A stretch of DNA of 64,000 bases from Nocardiopsis alkaliphila YIM 80379 (GCF_000341005.1 NZ_ANBD01000044.1:9207-73206); one strand, 5' to 3'; positions 52,166 to 61,159 are shown, numbered from the stretch's first letter. Translations and numbers: made by a program. Notes: generated from the letters alone by a model not told the origin.

Positions 52166-52577
52166 GGACCGGCCCGGGGGGAACACGAGGTGACGTGTCG
52201 AACAGGGGTCGACACGACACCTTCGTGGGCGCGTGGGGGTCGACCTCGGCCGCGTCCCGACGCACGCGCCGAGGAATATACGGCAAGGGTCCTTGGAACG
52301 CGCGTAATTCACGTGCGGTCTTCGGGAAACGCCGGCGCCATTGATGCCGAACGTGCGCACCATGGCTTGATCTTCTGTTCTCCCGGGTCGATTTCGTGGG
52401 GATCGGAGAAGGTTCTGCGGGCAGATTCGCGGGAATTCGTCGTCGATTCTCCGATCTCGAATCAGCGGAGGGTCTTGGCCGTCGAGCGCGGGCCTGAAAG
52501 CCCCGGGAAACGGCACCGCCGAGAGGGGCCTCGCCCGGCACGCCGAACTCGGTGTGGATCTTCGTGCGGAGGACGAG
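52166..52577. other. Intergenic region, small ORF / NB-ARC gene (convergent)
   Basis: 412 bases with lower GC than average in 52270-52480. No frame with plausible codon use, no repeat and no distinct terminator were found; short dyads around GGGTCGATTT and GAATTC are not distinctive. Confidence 0.35.
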
Positions 52578-54686
52578 TCAAGAGCGAACGCGTTCGTTCG
52601 GCTCGGGGGACAGCGGTTCCGCGTAGGCGGACAGTGCCGCGTCGAGGAGGTCGTGGGCCTCACCGATTCTCGCCTCGGATTCGGCGAGGTCGGCGAGCAT
52701 GGCGTGCGAGTCCGCCTTCTCGAGGCGGGTGCTGACGCGCTCACTCAGCCGCAAGACGTCCTCCAGGGCCGGCTTGGCGCCGGCCGGATCGGCCGCCGCC
52801 AGCTTGGTGGTGGCAAGCCCCATCAGTACCCCGATCCGGGCGAAGGTCTCTTCCTCCTCGGTGAAGAATTCCAGTGCCCGATGGAAGTAGTCGATGGCGG
52901 ATTCGTGTTCCCCCAGGTCACGATTGGTTTCTCCCAGACGTCGCAGCATGAGGGCGATTCCTCGGTTGCGGCCGAGCCGGGTATGGATGGCCAGTGCGCT
53001 CTCGAAGTGGGTGCGTGCCTGGACGGGGCGACCTCTGGCCAGTTCGCACACCCCGAGCCCTTCCAAGGAGGAGGCCTGGCCCAGCGTGTGTTCGGCCCGC
53101 CGCCATAGGCCCAAGGCCGACTCGTTGAGTTCGGCGGCCCGGTCGGGTTCATGAGCGTGTAAGTGCCGAGTGGCGAGCACCGTCGACATCATGGCCTGGG
53201 CCGCGGGATCATCGAGCGCGCGGGCGGAGGCGGCGCCGATCTCGCAGATCCGTTCCCACGTGCCCGACCGTTCGCGCAACAGGAAGAAGCCGAGCAGGGC
53301 CTCGCACAGCTGCCAACAGGTGGAGTGCCGATCGGTGGACGCGCTGAAGCGCACGATGGCCTGGAGGGTTTCCAGCTCGGCCTCCAACCATTCCACCGCC
53401 CGCAGTTCGGAGGGGAACCTTTGCTTGGGCAGGCGCTCGTAGACGGGGGCCAAGTGCCAACGGCCCGGATTCAGGGTCCGATCGGCCGAGGCGGTGGTGG
53501 TCAGGTAGTACTCCAGCACACGGTCGAGGGCCGCCTCGGCCTCCTCCGCGGGTTCGTCCTCGATGGCTCGGGACCGCGCGTGTGGCCGGATCAGGTCGTG
53601 CTGGCGGAACCGACCCTGGGGGAGCCTCTCCAAGAGATCGGCCGTGACCAGGTGATCCAAGAGGTCCTCGGTCTCGGATGGCTCCGTGGACAGGAGCGCG
53701 GAGGCGACCTCCACGGTCAGGTCCCGGCCGGGCAGCAGACCGAGTAAGCGGTGGAGACGCCGTGCCGGAGCGGACAGCTGCCGATAGGAGGCGGTGAACA
53801 CGTCCTCCACCGAGGACTCCCCGGTGCGGCTGAACCGGGCCGGACGCTCGCTCCCCTCCTCCGCCAAGCAGGAGACCAGACGGCTCAAGGGCTGGTGCGG
53901 GCGCAAGGTCAGTCCGCTGACGGCGACGCGTAGGGCCAGGGGGAGTCGCCCGCACAGTCCCACCAAGGCGCGGGCCGAGGAGGGGTCGGTGTGGGTTCGT
54001 TCGTCACCGAGCAGGCGCGCCACGAGTTCGATGGCCTCGATCTCTCCCAAAGGGCGGATGTCCAGGTACTCGGCACCGTCCAGGCGCAGTCCCGCCGGCC
54101 GCAGCCGGGTGGTCACCAGGATCAGGTGCGGGCCTCGACCTGGGGCCAGGGCGCGGACTTGTGCGGCGGTCGCGGCGTTGTCGAGGAGGAAGGCGACCCG
54201 TTTGCCATGGGTGTGGTCACGGAAGGCCTCCGCCCGGGCGGCGAACGTGGTGGGGACCGAGCCCGGTCGGACGCCCAGTGCGCGTAGGAACGAACCCAGT
54301 ACCTCCGAGGGATCGGCCGGGCCGGTCTCGATGAACCCTTGGAGGTCGGTGTGCAGGACGCCATCGGGGAAGTGCTCCGCGACCGCGTCGAGGAAGTGGG
54401 TGGCCAAGGCGGTCTTGCCGACACCGCCGGTGCCGGTGAGCACCATGGTCCGGCCGTGCCCCTCACGGGCGATCTCGTGCTGGAGGACGTTCAGGCGGTG
54501 GAACTCGGGTTCGCGGTCGGTGAAGATCCGCGGTGGCATCGGCAGTCGGTGGGGCATGGCAACGGAGCGGCCCGTGCCCAGGTCCAGGGAGCCGGGAATC
54601 GCTCCCGCCTGGATCAGCGCACCGCCGTGCGCCACCCCCGCTTCGCCGTCGACGGGGGCGCGCCGTTCACTCTCATGAGGGAGCAT
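52578..54686 (-). CDS. NB-ARC ATPase with TPR repeats (AfsR-like, no DNA-binding domain)
   Basis: 702 residues. The P-loop GTGGVGKT (85-92), the kinase-2 strand RVAFLLDNA, the sensor LILVTTRLRP and the GLCGRLPLALRVA motif define an NB-ARC STAND ATPase. The second half consists of TPR helices (AIHTRLGRNRGIALMLRRLGETNRDLGEHESAIDYFHRAL). AfsR-type SARP regulators add an N-terminal OmpR-like DNA-binding domain; here there are only ~50 unstructured residues, so it must act through protein partners. ATG 54686 follows AGAGAGG. STAND proteins are switches in regulation or phage defence; no partner is adjacent. Confidence 0.88.
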   Translation of the reverse strand: MLPHESERRAPVDGEAGVAHGGALIQAGAIPGSLDLGTGRSVAMPHRLPMPPRIFTDREPEFHRLNVLQHEIAREGHGRTMVLTGTGGVGKTALATHFLDAVAEHFPDGVLHTDLQGFIETGPADPSEVLGSFLRALGVRPGSVPTTFAARAEAFRDHTHGKRVAFLLDNAATAAQVRALAPGRGPHLILVTTRLRPAGLRLDGAEYLDIRPLGEIEAIELVARLLGDERTHTDPSSARALVGLCGRLPLALRVAVSGLTLRPHQPLSRLVSCLAEEGSERPARFSRTGESSVEDVFTASYRQLSAPARRLHRLLGLLPGRDLTVEVASALLSTEPSETEDLLDHLVTADLLERLPQGRFRQHDLIRPHARSRAIEDEPAEEAEAALDRVLEYYLTTTASADRTLNPGRWHLAPVYERLPKQRFPSELRAVEWLEAELETLQAIVRFSASTDRHSTCWQLCEALLGFFLLRERSGTWERICEIGAASARALDDPAAQAMMSTVLATRHLHAHEPDRAAELNESALGLWRRAEHTLGQASSLEGLGVCELARGRPVQARTHFESALAIHTRLGRNRGIALMLRRLGETNRDLGEHESAIDYFHRALEFFTEEEETFARIGVLMGLATTKLAAADPAGAKPALEDVLRLSERVSTRLEKADSHAMLADLAESEARIGEAHDLLDAALSAYAEPLSPEPNERVRS

Positions 54687-54851
54687 GGAGGGCCTCTCTC
54701 GACGTCGACGGAAAAGATTCTGCCCTTGACCGGTGCCGGTAATCCCGGAGTGGGGTTCCTCACATGTCCTCACGTTCCGGGCGTGGGTCCTTGAAGTGCG
54801 AAAGGCAGGTAAGGGCCGGCAAAAGCTCTTACCGATATTCGTGTCTTCTGT

Positions 54852-54875
54852 GTTTAATCCTCTTTGTTCGGGAAG
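54852..54875 (+). promoter_or_regulatory. Sigma-B-like stress promoter
   Basis: GTTT, 14 bases, then GGGAAG, close to the GNNT-N14-16-GGGTAT form of actinobacterial general-stress sigma factors. It ends 33 bases before the GTG of the GlsB-family gene, a stress-response family, which supports the call. Confidence 0.5.
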
Positions 54876-54908
54876 GACGGGAGAGCGTCTAACTGTGGGA
54901 GGTCTTAA

Positions 54909-55175
54909 GTGGAGATCACCGGCATTATCAGCGCACTGATCGTCGGACTGATCGTCGGTGCGCTGGGACGACTCGTCGTTCCCGGCAAGCAGCACCTGCC
55001 GATCTGGTTGACCCTGATCCTGGGTATCGTGGCCGCGTTGCTCGGAGGGTGGATCGCGGCGATGTTGGGGGTGGCGAACTTCTTCCTCGTGTTGCTCGTC
55101 CAGGTCTTGGTGGCGGCGGGGATCGTCTACCTCGCCGATGGGCTGTACTCGAAGAACGCACGCAGCACCGCATGA
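54909..55175 (+). CDS. GlsB/YeaQ/YmgE-family stress-response membrane protein
   Basis: An 88-residue protein with three helices: GIISALIVGLIVGALGRLVVPGKQ (family pattern with the R-V-PG-Q turn), LTLILGIVAALLGGWIAAMLG and FFLVLLVQVLVAAGIVYLAD. GTG 54909 has GGGAGG upstream. The family is induced by stress in many bacteria (transglycosylase-associated protein domain), exact function unknown. A sigma-B-like promoter precedes it. Its transcript would run into the hairpin at 55203. Confidence 0.9.
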   Translation: MEITGIISALIVGLIVGALGRLVVPGKQHLPIWLTLILGIVAALLGGWIAAMLGVANFFLVLLVQVLVAAGIVYLADGLYSKNARSTA

Positions 55176-55187
55176 CAGGCCGCGTTT

Positions 55188-56132
55188 TCACGAATCTCGA
55201 CCCGAGGCCACCGGATTCGATCCGGTGGCCTCGACCACGTGTACGGTTCGTCCTGAACGTGTTGATTCCTCCGCCGCCGCCAGTACGGCCACCACGTCCC
55301 GGCCGAATCGCAGGTCACACGGATCCCCTGGATCACCGTTCACCTGGGCCGCGAGCCGGTCGATCGCGGCACCGAACGCCTCCACTGGGTCGCCCTCCCC
55401 GCCGGGGACCGAACGCCGACCACGTTCCCCGTACAGATCGATGCAGAACGTCTCCGTTCCGGGGGCCGCGTCCAGCGTCATCGAGAACGAACCGACCGCT
55501 CCGCCCCGGTGACGGGTCAACAAATGTGTGCTGTCCCGAGGTCCGGTCAACGCGGTGACCTCTTCCACCGATCCCAGTACCGGGAGTACCACCGACAGCA
55601 GGTGCGGGCCCACGTCCCATAGGCCCCCCTTCTCCCGGCGCCAAGGGGAGGCACCGTAGGGGTTGCCGGGTTGGAAGATCGACGCGAACAGGGTCGCCCG
55701 TGCCCCATGCCAATCGCCTTCGGCCGCGCCGGCGCGCAGGAAGTCGTTCACGTTGTCGAAGAACCGGTTGGTGAAGAAGACCACGGAGGCCAGCCCACGT
55801 GTCTCGGTCTCGGTGAGCAGGGCGTCGGCTGCCTCCAAGGTCAAGGAGACCGGTTTGTCCAGGAGTAGGTGTCGGCCGGCCCGGGCCGCACGTAGCGCGA
55901 GGTCGCCCTGGACGTGCGGGGGCAACGCGATGGCCACGGCGTCGACGTCGGTGATGAGCGCGTCCACGTCCGTGTAGGGGCGGGTGCCCAGATGCGCGGC
56001 CAGGTGGGCGGCCTTGTTCGGATCACGTCCCCACACACCGATGAGTTCCACCTTCGGGTGCGCGGCCAAGGCGGCCCCCTGTGTTTCCCGGGCCCAGTGA
56101 CCGGTGCCCAGCAACCCGAATCGCAGTCCCAT
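55188..56132 (-). CDS. Gfo/Idh/MocA-family NAD(P)-dependent oxidoreductase
   Basis: 314 residues. N-terminal Rossmann fold LRFGLLGTGHWARETQGAAL, then GRDPNKAAHLAAHLG, and LLDKPVSLT, the conserved Glu/Asp-Lys-Pro motif of the family. The C-terminal alpha/beta domain is normal. Substrates are usually sugars, inositols or bile pigments; none is indicated here. ATG 56132. The final codons (VEATGSNPVASGRDS) overlap a 14-bp-stem hairpin. Confidence 0.92.
   Translation of the reverse strand: MGLRFGLLGTGHWARETQGAALAAHPKVELIGVWGRDPNKAAHLAAHLGTRPYTDVDALITDVDAVAIALPPHVQGDLALRAARAGRHLLLDKPVSLTLEAADALLTETETRGLASVVFFTNRFFDNVNDFLRAGAAEGDWHGARATLFASIFQPGNPYGASPWRREKGGLWDVGPHLLSVVLPVLGSVEEVTALTGPRDSTHLLTRHRGGAVGSFSMTLDAAPGTETFCIDLYGERGRRSVPGGEGDPVEAFGAAIDRLAAQVNGDPGDPCDLRFGRDVVAVLAAAEESTRSGRTVHVVEATGSNPVASGRDS
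55203..55233 (+). terminator. Hairpin inside the 3' end of the Gfo/Idh gene
   Basis: Perfect 14-bp arms CGAGGCCACCGGAT (55203-55216) and ATCCGGTGGCCTCG (55220-55233) with a TCG loop. It lies 27 bases after the GlsB stop and can terminate that transcript, while on the opposite strand it is coding sequence for ATGSNPVAS of the oxidoreductase. Confidence 0.75.
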
Positions 56133-56595
56133 GCGTGTCCCTTCGAGATCGAGGATCCATCAGTTGAACCTTGGCTTACGGGAGCGCTCCCAGCAAGGGG
56201 AGGGCCCAGAGGCCGGTCTCGTCCCGATGTGTGGGGCCGCCGTTCGAGGTGGCCGGATGCGGACGTTGATTCGGGCTGTTTCCGAACAAAAGCGCTGGTG
56301 GTTCGGGTTCTCCCGATCCGATGGCGTTGATGGGGCTCGGCGAGCTTCGGTAAACGCCTGGTGGTTTCCGGCGGGCTCCCGCATGATGGTTTCTCGGAAG
56401 ACGCAGGTCACAGAAGGAACCGGAACGAGGGCCCGGCCTCGACCTGCCAGAGACTTTCGCGAAACGGGGCCTGCCGCCGTGATCGCCACTCCCCGCCGCC
56501 CTGGAACCGATGACCGACCCCTGGTGACCAAGGCACCTTCCCACGGGTGCCGCCACACCCCGCTGCTCGCGCTCACATCCAAGGGGGACGACGTG

Positions 56596-57618
56596 GTGAG
56601 CCTCGACCCGACGAGTCTGGACCTGGAGCCGATCATGGCGCGGGAGGTGATCGAGTCCGTGTTCGTCGACCACTTGGCCGAGACCGCGATCCGTGCCGCC
56701 GGACTCATCTCCCATCGTTGGGCCCTGGCCGTGCCGGAGCGACCCACCGAACCGATCAAGTTCGAGACCGCCCGCCAGGCCCGGGTGTGGCTGGACACCA
56801 AGACGGGGGTGTTGCTCGACTGCGCCGATCACGCGCAGGCCATGGGTGAGCACTTGACGGTCTGCCGGATCGCCGAGTCGCTCGAGGCCCACCTACGCGG
56901 TGGAGGCGACTTCCAGACGCGTGTCAGGTTGTTGCGCTCAGGGGTACGTTCCGCCCGGTGCGCGGCGGACACGGTGTGGGAGGCGCGCCTGCGCAACCTC
57001 CTCGGGTTGGTCTTGGCCGAGTCGGGAGAGCTCCAGGCGGCGAACACGGAACTCGTCGCCGCACTGGACCTGGCGGAAACGGACGGGGATGACCGAGGAC
57101 GTGCCTCGTCCTTGCGATGCCGGGGCATCGTGGCCCAGCGGGACCGGCGGGACGAGGACGCGTTGGCGTTGTTCGATCGGGCCCGTTCGTACATGGGATC
57201 ATGGGCCGGGCGAAAAGAGACCGCCGCACTGGATCTGTCGACCGGTCGGTCGCTGGTGAACCTGGGCAGGTTCGACCACGCCCTGGAGGCCCTCGACGGC
57301 GCGATGGGGGTTCTCTCCGACCCGGACGGTGCCGGGGGAGTCGACGAGGTCGAGGTCGCCGCGGTCCGATCGGAGCGAGGACGTGCGCTCATCGCCAAGC
57401 GCAGGACCGACGAGGCCCGGGTGGAACTGGAGCTGGCACTGGAGGGGTTCGCCGCTCACGAGAAGATCACCCGGATGGCCCGGGTGCGTGAGCTGCTCGC
57501 GGGGCTGGGACAGCTGGTCGGGGAGACCGACTGGCGGCGGCATCTGGTGGAGGCCGCACGGCTCCACGAGGAGGCCGGCGACGATGGCGCCGCGGAGCGG
57601 GCTCGCCGCCACCTTTGA
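56596..57618 (+). CDS. TPR-repeat protein
   Basis: About 340 residues of helical repeats, for example LLGLVLAESGELQAANTELVAALDLAE, GIVAQRDRRDEDALALFDRA, GRSLVNLGRFDHALEALDGAM and RGRALIAKRRTDEARVELELALEGF, the A-x-G-x-x-x-A spacing of TPRs. No enzyme or DNA-binding domain. The frame is open to 56104, but GTG 56596 (or 56593) with AAGGGGG upstream fits best. It resembles the TPR half of AfsR-like proteins such as the one at 52578-54686. A scaffold role is likely; partner unknown. Confidence 0.8.
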   Translation: MSLDPTSLDLEPIMAREVIESVFVDHLAETAIRAAGLISHRWALAVPERPTEPIKFETARQARVWLDTKTGVLLDCADHAQAMGEHLTVCRIAESLEAHLRGGGDFQTRVRLLRSGVRSARCAADTVWEARLRNLLGLVLAESGELQAANTELVAALDLAETDGDDRGRASSLRCRGIVAQRDRRDEDALALFDRARSYMGSWAGRKETAALDLSTGRSLVNLGRFDHALEALDGAMGVLSDPDGAGGVDEVEVAAVRSERGRALIAKRRTDEARVELELALEGFAAHEKITRMARVRELLAGLGQLVGETDWRRHLVEAARLHEEAGDDGAAERARRHL

Positions 57619-58050
57619 CGAGTCAATGCGGCGATCGACCAACGAACCTTCTATCGGGGTGGCCTGCGGTTTCGGGCTTGGGATACGAAACCACCCTTGA
57701 CAGGTGGTTCCGATGAACCGACTATGGGCGCACGAAAAGGTGCAAGCGCTTGCACCTTTCAGGTCACGTTCCGGTGGAAAGACACCGCTGATCGTCCCCT
57801 GGGGACTGTTTTTGGATGCCTTCGGTCGGCTCGGCGCCTGCGCCGACCGATGCGAGCGGCCGTCCACGCGATCTCTGGCCAGACGATGAGCGAAGGTCGG
57901 CCCGGGTTCGGCCGTCCGAGCGACATCGGCGCCGCCAGAGGCGGCGTGGTGACCGCGAGCCCGGAATGACCCGAAAAACAGGACCTGGCCCCACCGGCGG
58001 ACTCGGCGCCGCACCGAAACCGTTTGCGCACAACCCGCCTCAGCGCCGGG
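57619..58050. other. Convergent intergenic region with orphan operator
   Basis: 432 bases between the TPR gene and galK, which converge. No credible gene on either strand. The notable element is the 24-bp palindrome at 57736-57759. Confidence 0.5.
57736..57759. promoter_or_regulatory. Orphan LacI-type operator palindrome
   Basis: Two 12-base arms, AAAGGTGCAAGC and GCTTGCACCTTT, abut as a perfect 24-bp palindrome. The TGCAAGCGCTTGCA core is typical of LacI/CcpA-family sugar regulators, with the central CG dyad they require. No LacI gene and no gene start lies within reach, since both neighbours end here. Confidence 0.7.
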
Positions 58051-59193
58051 TCAGAGCAGGCGACGCGCCCCGGCCGACGGCAACGCCGTGAACACCTCCG
58101 GCACGCCGAACCCACGTTCGGCGAAGGCCGCGAGCACCATCTGTTCACACGGCCGGACATGGTCGTTCTCCACGAGCGCGATCACGCAACCGCCGAACCC
58201 GCCCCCGGTGATCCGCGCCCCCAGTGCGCCCGCCGAGAGCACCGCGTCGACCGCGGTGTCCACCTCGGGAACGCTCACCTCGTAGTCGTCGCGCAGGGAG
58301 AGGTGCGAGGAGGTGAACAAGGGGCCGATCTCGCGCGGGCGGTCGGCGCGCAGCAGCTCCACGGTTTCCAGGACGCGCTCGTTCTCCGTCACCACGTGCC
58401 TGACCCGGGCACGGGTGGATTCGTCGGGGAGCTCGGCCAAGACCTCGGGAAGGTCCTCGGCACCGACCTCCCGCAGTGACCGGACCCCCACGATGGCGGC
58501 GGCCTTCGCACAGGACCTTCGGCGCTGGGCGTAGGCGCCACCTGCGAGCCGGCGCGGTGCCCTGGTGTCCACCACCAGCAGCGACATGCCCCTCGCGGCC
58601 AGGTCGAACGGTACCTGCTCGGTCTCCATCGAGCGGCAATCCAGGAACAACGCCCGCCCCCGCTCGGCCAGCATCACCGCGGACTGGTCCAGGTTCCCGC
58701 AGGGTACGCCCACGAAGTCGTTCTCCGCACGTTGGGCCATACGTGCCACCTCGGTCGGCTCGGGTTCCTCGCCGTACAGTCCGGTGGCGGCCAAGATCGT
58801 GGCACAGCACAGCGCCGCCGACGTCGACAGTCCGCTTCCGGCTGGGAGGGAGCTGCCCACCAACAGGTCCAACCCACCGATCTCATACCCCTCGTCGAGC
58901 AGGGTCCACAGGGAGCCCGCCTGGTAGGCAACGCCGTCCGGAACCTCGCCCGGGGCGAGACCGACCAAGGAGAACTCGTCCTTCGTGGGAAAACGAAGGG
59001 AGTACGGTCGCACCAGCCCGTCCGGCCGCCGCGCAGCCGCGATGGTGAGTGAGCGGGGTAGTGCCATGGGAAGGGCGAAGCCGTCGTTGTAGTCGGTGTG
59101 CTCCCCGATCAGATTGATCCGACCCGGAGCGACCCACACCCCTTCGGGTTCGCGCCCGAAGGTCTTCGTGAACCCGTCCACCAGGCCGTTCAC
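58051..59193 (-). CDS. galK: Galactokinase
   Basis: A 380-residue GHMP kinase phosphorylating galactose at C1 for the Leloir pathway. The galactokinase signature GRINLIGEHTDYNDGFALP, the ATP-binding GSSLPAGSGLSTSAAL and the C-terminal GARITGGGFGGCVIAL are all intact, as is NLDQSAVMLAERG. GTG 59193 overlaps the stop of the galE relic (GTGA), so translation is coupled to that small ORF. Last gene of the operon. Confidence 0.96.
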   Translation of the reverse strand: MNGLVDGFTKTFGREPEGVWVAPGRINLIGEHTDYNDGFALPMALPRSLTIAAARRPDGLVRPYSLRFPTKDEFSLVGLAPGEVPDGVAYQAGSLWTLLDEGYEIGGLDLLVGSSLPAGSGLSTSAALCCATILAATGLYGEEPEPTEVARMAQRAENDFVGVPCGNLDQSAVMLAERGRALFLDCRSMETEQVPFDLAARGMSLLVVDTRAPRRLAGGAYAQRRRSCAKAAAIVGVRSLREVGAEDLPEVLAELPDESTRARVRHVVTENERVLETVELLRADRPREIGPLFTSSHLSLRDDYEVSVPEVDTAVDAVLSAGALGARITGGGFGGCVIALVENDHVRPCEQMVLAAFAERGFGVPEVFTALPSAGARRLL

Positions 59194-59330
59194 CTTCTCG
59201 GCCGCCCTTCGGTCCGGCTTCGGGCGAACTTGCGAGCGCCGGTATCGACCACGGGGACCTCGTGCCCGATCTTCGTCACCAGGACGGTAACGACATCGCA
59301 CACGTGACCGGCGGTGACGAGGGGTTTCAT
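59190..59330 (-). pseudogene. galE relic: 46-codon ORF between galT and galK
   Basis: The ORF starts ATG at 59330, overlapping the galT stop (ATGA), and ends TGA at 59190, overlapping the galK start (GTGA). It encodes MKPLVTAGHVCDVVTVLV then TKIGHEVPVVDTGARKFAR. This aligns with the N-terminus of UDP-galactose 4-epimerase (consensus about MKLLVTGGAGYIGSVVT ... EAGHEVTVVD), but the GxxGxxG NAD loop is shortened by two residues and destroyed, and the remaining ~280 residues are absent. The actinobacterial order is galT-galE-galK, so the epimerase was deleted in place while coupling was retained. Confidence 0.75.
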
Positions 59331-60352
59331 GGGGCGAGCTCCCGGAGGCGTTGGGCGGTGGCCTCGGGTGCGACGTCGTTGATGAACACACCGACGCCGG
59401 ACTCGGTGCCGGCCGGATACTTGAGTTTGTCGGGGGCACGGCGAACGGAGAAGACCTCCAGCCGAAGTCGGGACAGGTCCCGGTCACCGTGGACGGGTGC
59501 CTGGTGCCAGGCGGAGACGTAGGGCAAGGGCTTGTCGAAGAACCGGTCGAGGCGGCCGAGCAGGTCGGTGTAGAGCACGGCGAAGGAGCCACGTTCGGCG
59601 TCATCGAGGGCGGGTAGATCGGGCACGGACCGGTGCGGGTACACGTGGACCTCCACCGGCCATCGGGCGGCCTCGGGCACGAACGCGGTCCAGTGCTCGT
59701 TGTCCAGCACCACGCGCGGTCCGGTGCGTTCGGCACTCAATACGTCCTGGAACAAGTCGCCACCGGTGGTGCCCCGGTGGGCGCGGGCGGAGGCCAGGAC
59801 CGTGGCCGTGCGGGGGGTGACGAACGGTAGCGCGTAGATCTGACCGTGCGGGTGGGACAGGGTCACCCCGATCTCCGGCCCCCGGTTCTCGAAGCAGTAC
59901 ACCTGCTCGATGCCGGGCATGGCTGCGAGGTCGGCGCTGCGATCGGCCCAGGCGTCGACGATGGTGCGCATCCGTTTCGTGCCCACCCGGGCCAGGGAGG
60001 TTTCGTGGTCCGAGGAGAAGCAGAGCACCTCGCACCGCCCATCGTCGCCGCTGAGCGAGGGGAAGCGGTTCTCGAAGGCGACCACGTCGTAGTCGGATGC
60101 GGGGATCTCGGTGTGGCGGTCCTTGGTGGAAGGACACAGTGGACACCGGTCGCTGGGCGGCAGGTGGGTGCGGCCCTGTCGATGAGTGGCGACCACGACC
60201 TGCTCCCTGGTCAGCGGGTCCCGGCGCAGTTCGGACCCCGGAGCGCGTTCGGGCAGGTCGCGGGGGTCGTGAAGGTTCCGGCGGAGCTCGTCGGACTCGT
60301 CGTAATAGATGATCTCCCGACCGTCGGCCAGGTGTGCGGCGGTCTTCCTCAC
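59327..60352 (-). CDS. galT: Galactose-1-phosphate uridylyltransferase
   Basis: A 341-residue enzyme exchanging UMP between UDP-glucose and galactose-1-phosphate. CPLCPS supplies zinc ligands, ENRFPSLS and the active-site SHPHGQIYALP (His-Pro-His-x-Gln nucleophile) are intact, as are EVHVYPHRS and the C-terminal SAWHQAPVHG. GTG 60352 overlaps the deoR stop (GTGA). Confidence 0.96.
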   Translation of the reverse strand: MRKTAAHLADGREIIYYDESDELRRNLHDPRDLPERAPGSELRRDPLTREQVVVATHRQGRTHLPPSDRCPLCPSTKDRHTEIPASDYDVVAFENRFPSLSGDDGRCEVLCFSSDHETSLARVGTKRMRTIVDAWADRSADLAAMPGIEQVYCFENRGPEIGVTLSHPHGQIYALPFVTPRTATVLASARAHRGTTGGDLFQDVLSAERTGPRVVLDNEHWTAFVPEAARWPVEVHVYPHRSVPDLPALDDAERGSFAVLYTDLLGRLDRFFDKPLPYVSAWHQAPVHGDRDLSRLRLEVFSVRRAPDKLKYPAGTESGVGVFINDVAPEATAQRLRELAP

Positions 60353-61137
60353 CGGCTCTCCCTAGGAACGTCGGCGACCACCACACGGCCCACGTGGTCT
60401 TGGAGCGTGCGCTGGGCGTTCGGGTCGAGTCCGTCGTCGGTGACGAGCACGTGGCAGCTGTCCAAAGGAGCGATGGTGCTGATTCCGACGGTGCCCCACT
60501 TGCTGGAGTCGGCGGCGACCACCAGGTTCTCGGCCGACTCCACCAGGGCCCGGTTGGTCTCGGACTCCACCAGGTTGGGGGTGGTGAATCCGGCACGTTC
60601 GTGTACGCCGTGCACGCCCAAGACCAGGGTGTCCAGGTTGATCCCGCGTACGGAGGCCAGGGCGAGTGGTCCGACCAGGGCGTCGGAGGGGGTACGGAAC
60701 CCTCCGGTGAGCGCGACGGTTCGGTCGGAGCGTTGTGAACGGTGGAAGACCTCGGCCACGTGTAGCGAGTTGGTGATGACGGTGAGTCCGGGGGTCTGGC
60801 GCAGGTACTCGGCGACCAGGGCGGTGGTGGTTCCGGCGGACAGGCCGACGGCACTGTGTGGTGCGACGAGGTCGGCCACGGCGCGGGCGATGGCGTGCTT
60901 CTCGGCGGCCCGCAGGGTGGACTTGGCCTCGAACCCGGGTTCCTCGGTGCGAGGGCCTTCGGGGGCGATGGCGCCGCCGTGCACCTTGCGCAGGGCGCCG
61001 CGCCCCTCCAAGACGTCGAGGTCACGCCGGATGGTCATGTCGGACACGGCGAGGGTCTCGACGAGGTCGGTGACACGCACACTCTTGTCCCGTCGAATCC
61101 GCTGGAGGATCAACTCCCGCCGTTGCGCGGCCAGCAT
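60349..61137 (-). CDS. DeoR-family regulator of the galactose operon
   Basis: 262 residues: N-terminal helix-turn-helix (RRELILQRIRRDKSVRVTDLVETLAVSDMTIRRDLDVLEGRGALRKVHGGA) and a sugar-phosphate-binding C-terminal domain (AVGLSAGTTTALVAEYL, VITNSLHVAEVF, LTGGFRTPSDALVGPLA). First gene of the operon, so it regulates itself and galT-galK, with a sugar phosphate as probable inducer. ATG 61137. Four TGTTCG-type repeats lie upstream. Confidence 0.92.
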   Translation of the reverse strand: MLAAQRRELILQRIRRDKSVRVTDLVETLAVSDMTIRRDLDVLEGRGALRKVHGGAIAPEGPRTEEPGFEAKSTLRAAEKHAIARAVADLVAPHSAVGLSAGTTTALVAEYLRQTPGLTVITNSLHVAEVFHRSQRSDRTVALTGGFRTPSDALVGPLALASVRGINLDTLVLGVHGVHERAGFTTPNLVESETNRALVESAENLVVAADSSKWGTVGISTIAPLDSCHVLVTDDGLDPNAQRTLQDHVGRVVVADVPRESR

Positions 61138-61159
61138 TCCGCTCCCAGGTGGTCATATG

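Noticed and set aside
52008-52541. 177-codon minus-strand frame beside the small LAA protein
   Set aside because: Arg/Pro-rich composition, no start signal, and it overlaps the better supported 56-codon ORF.
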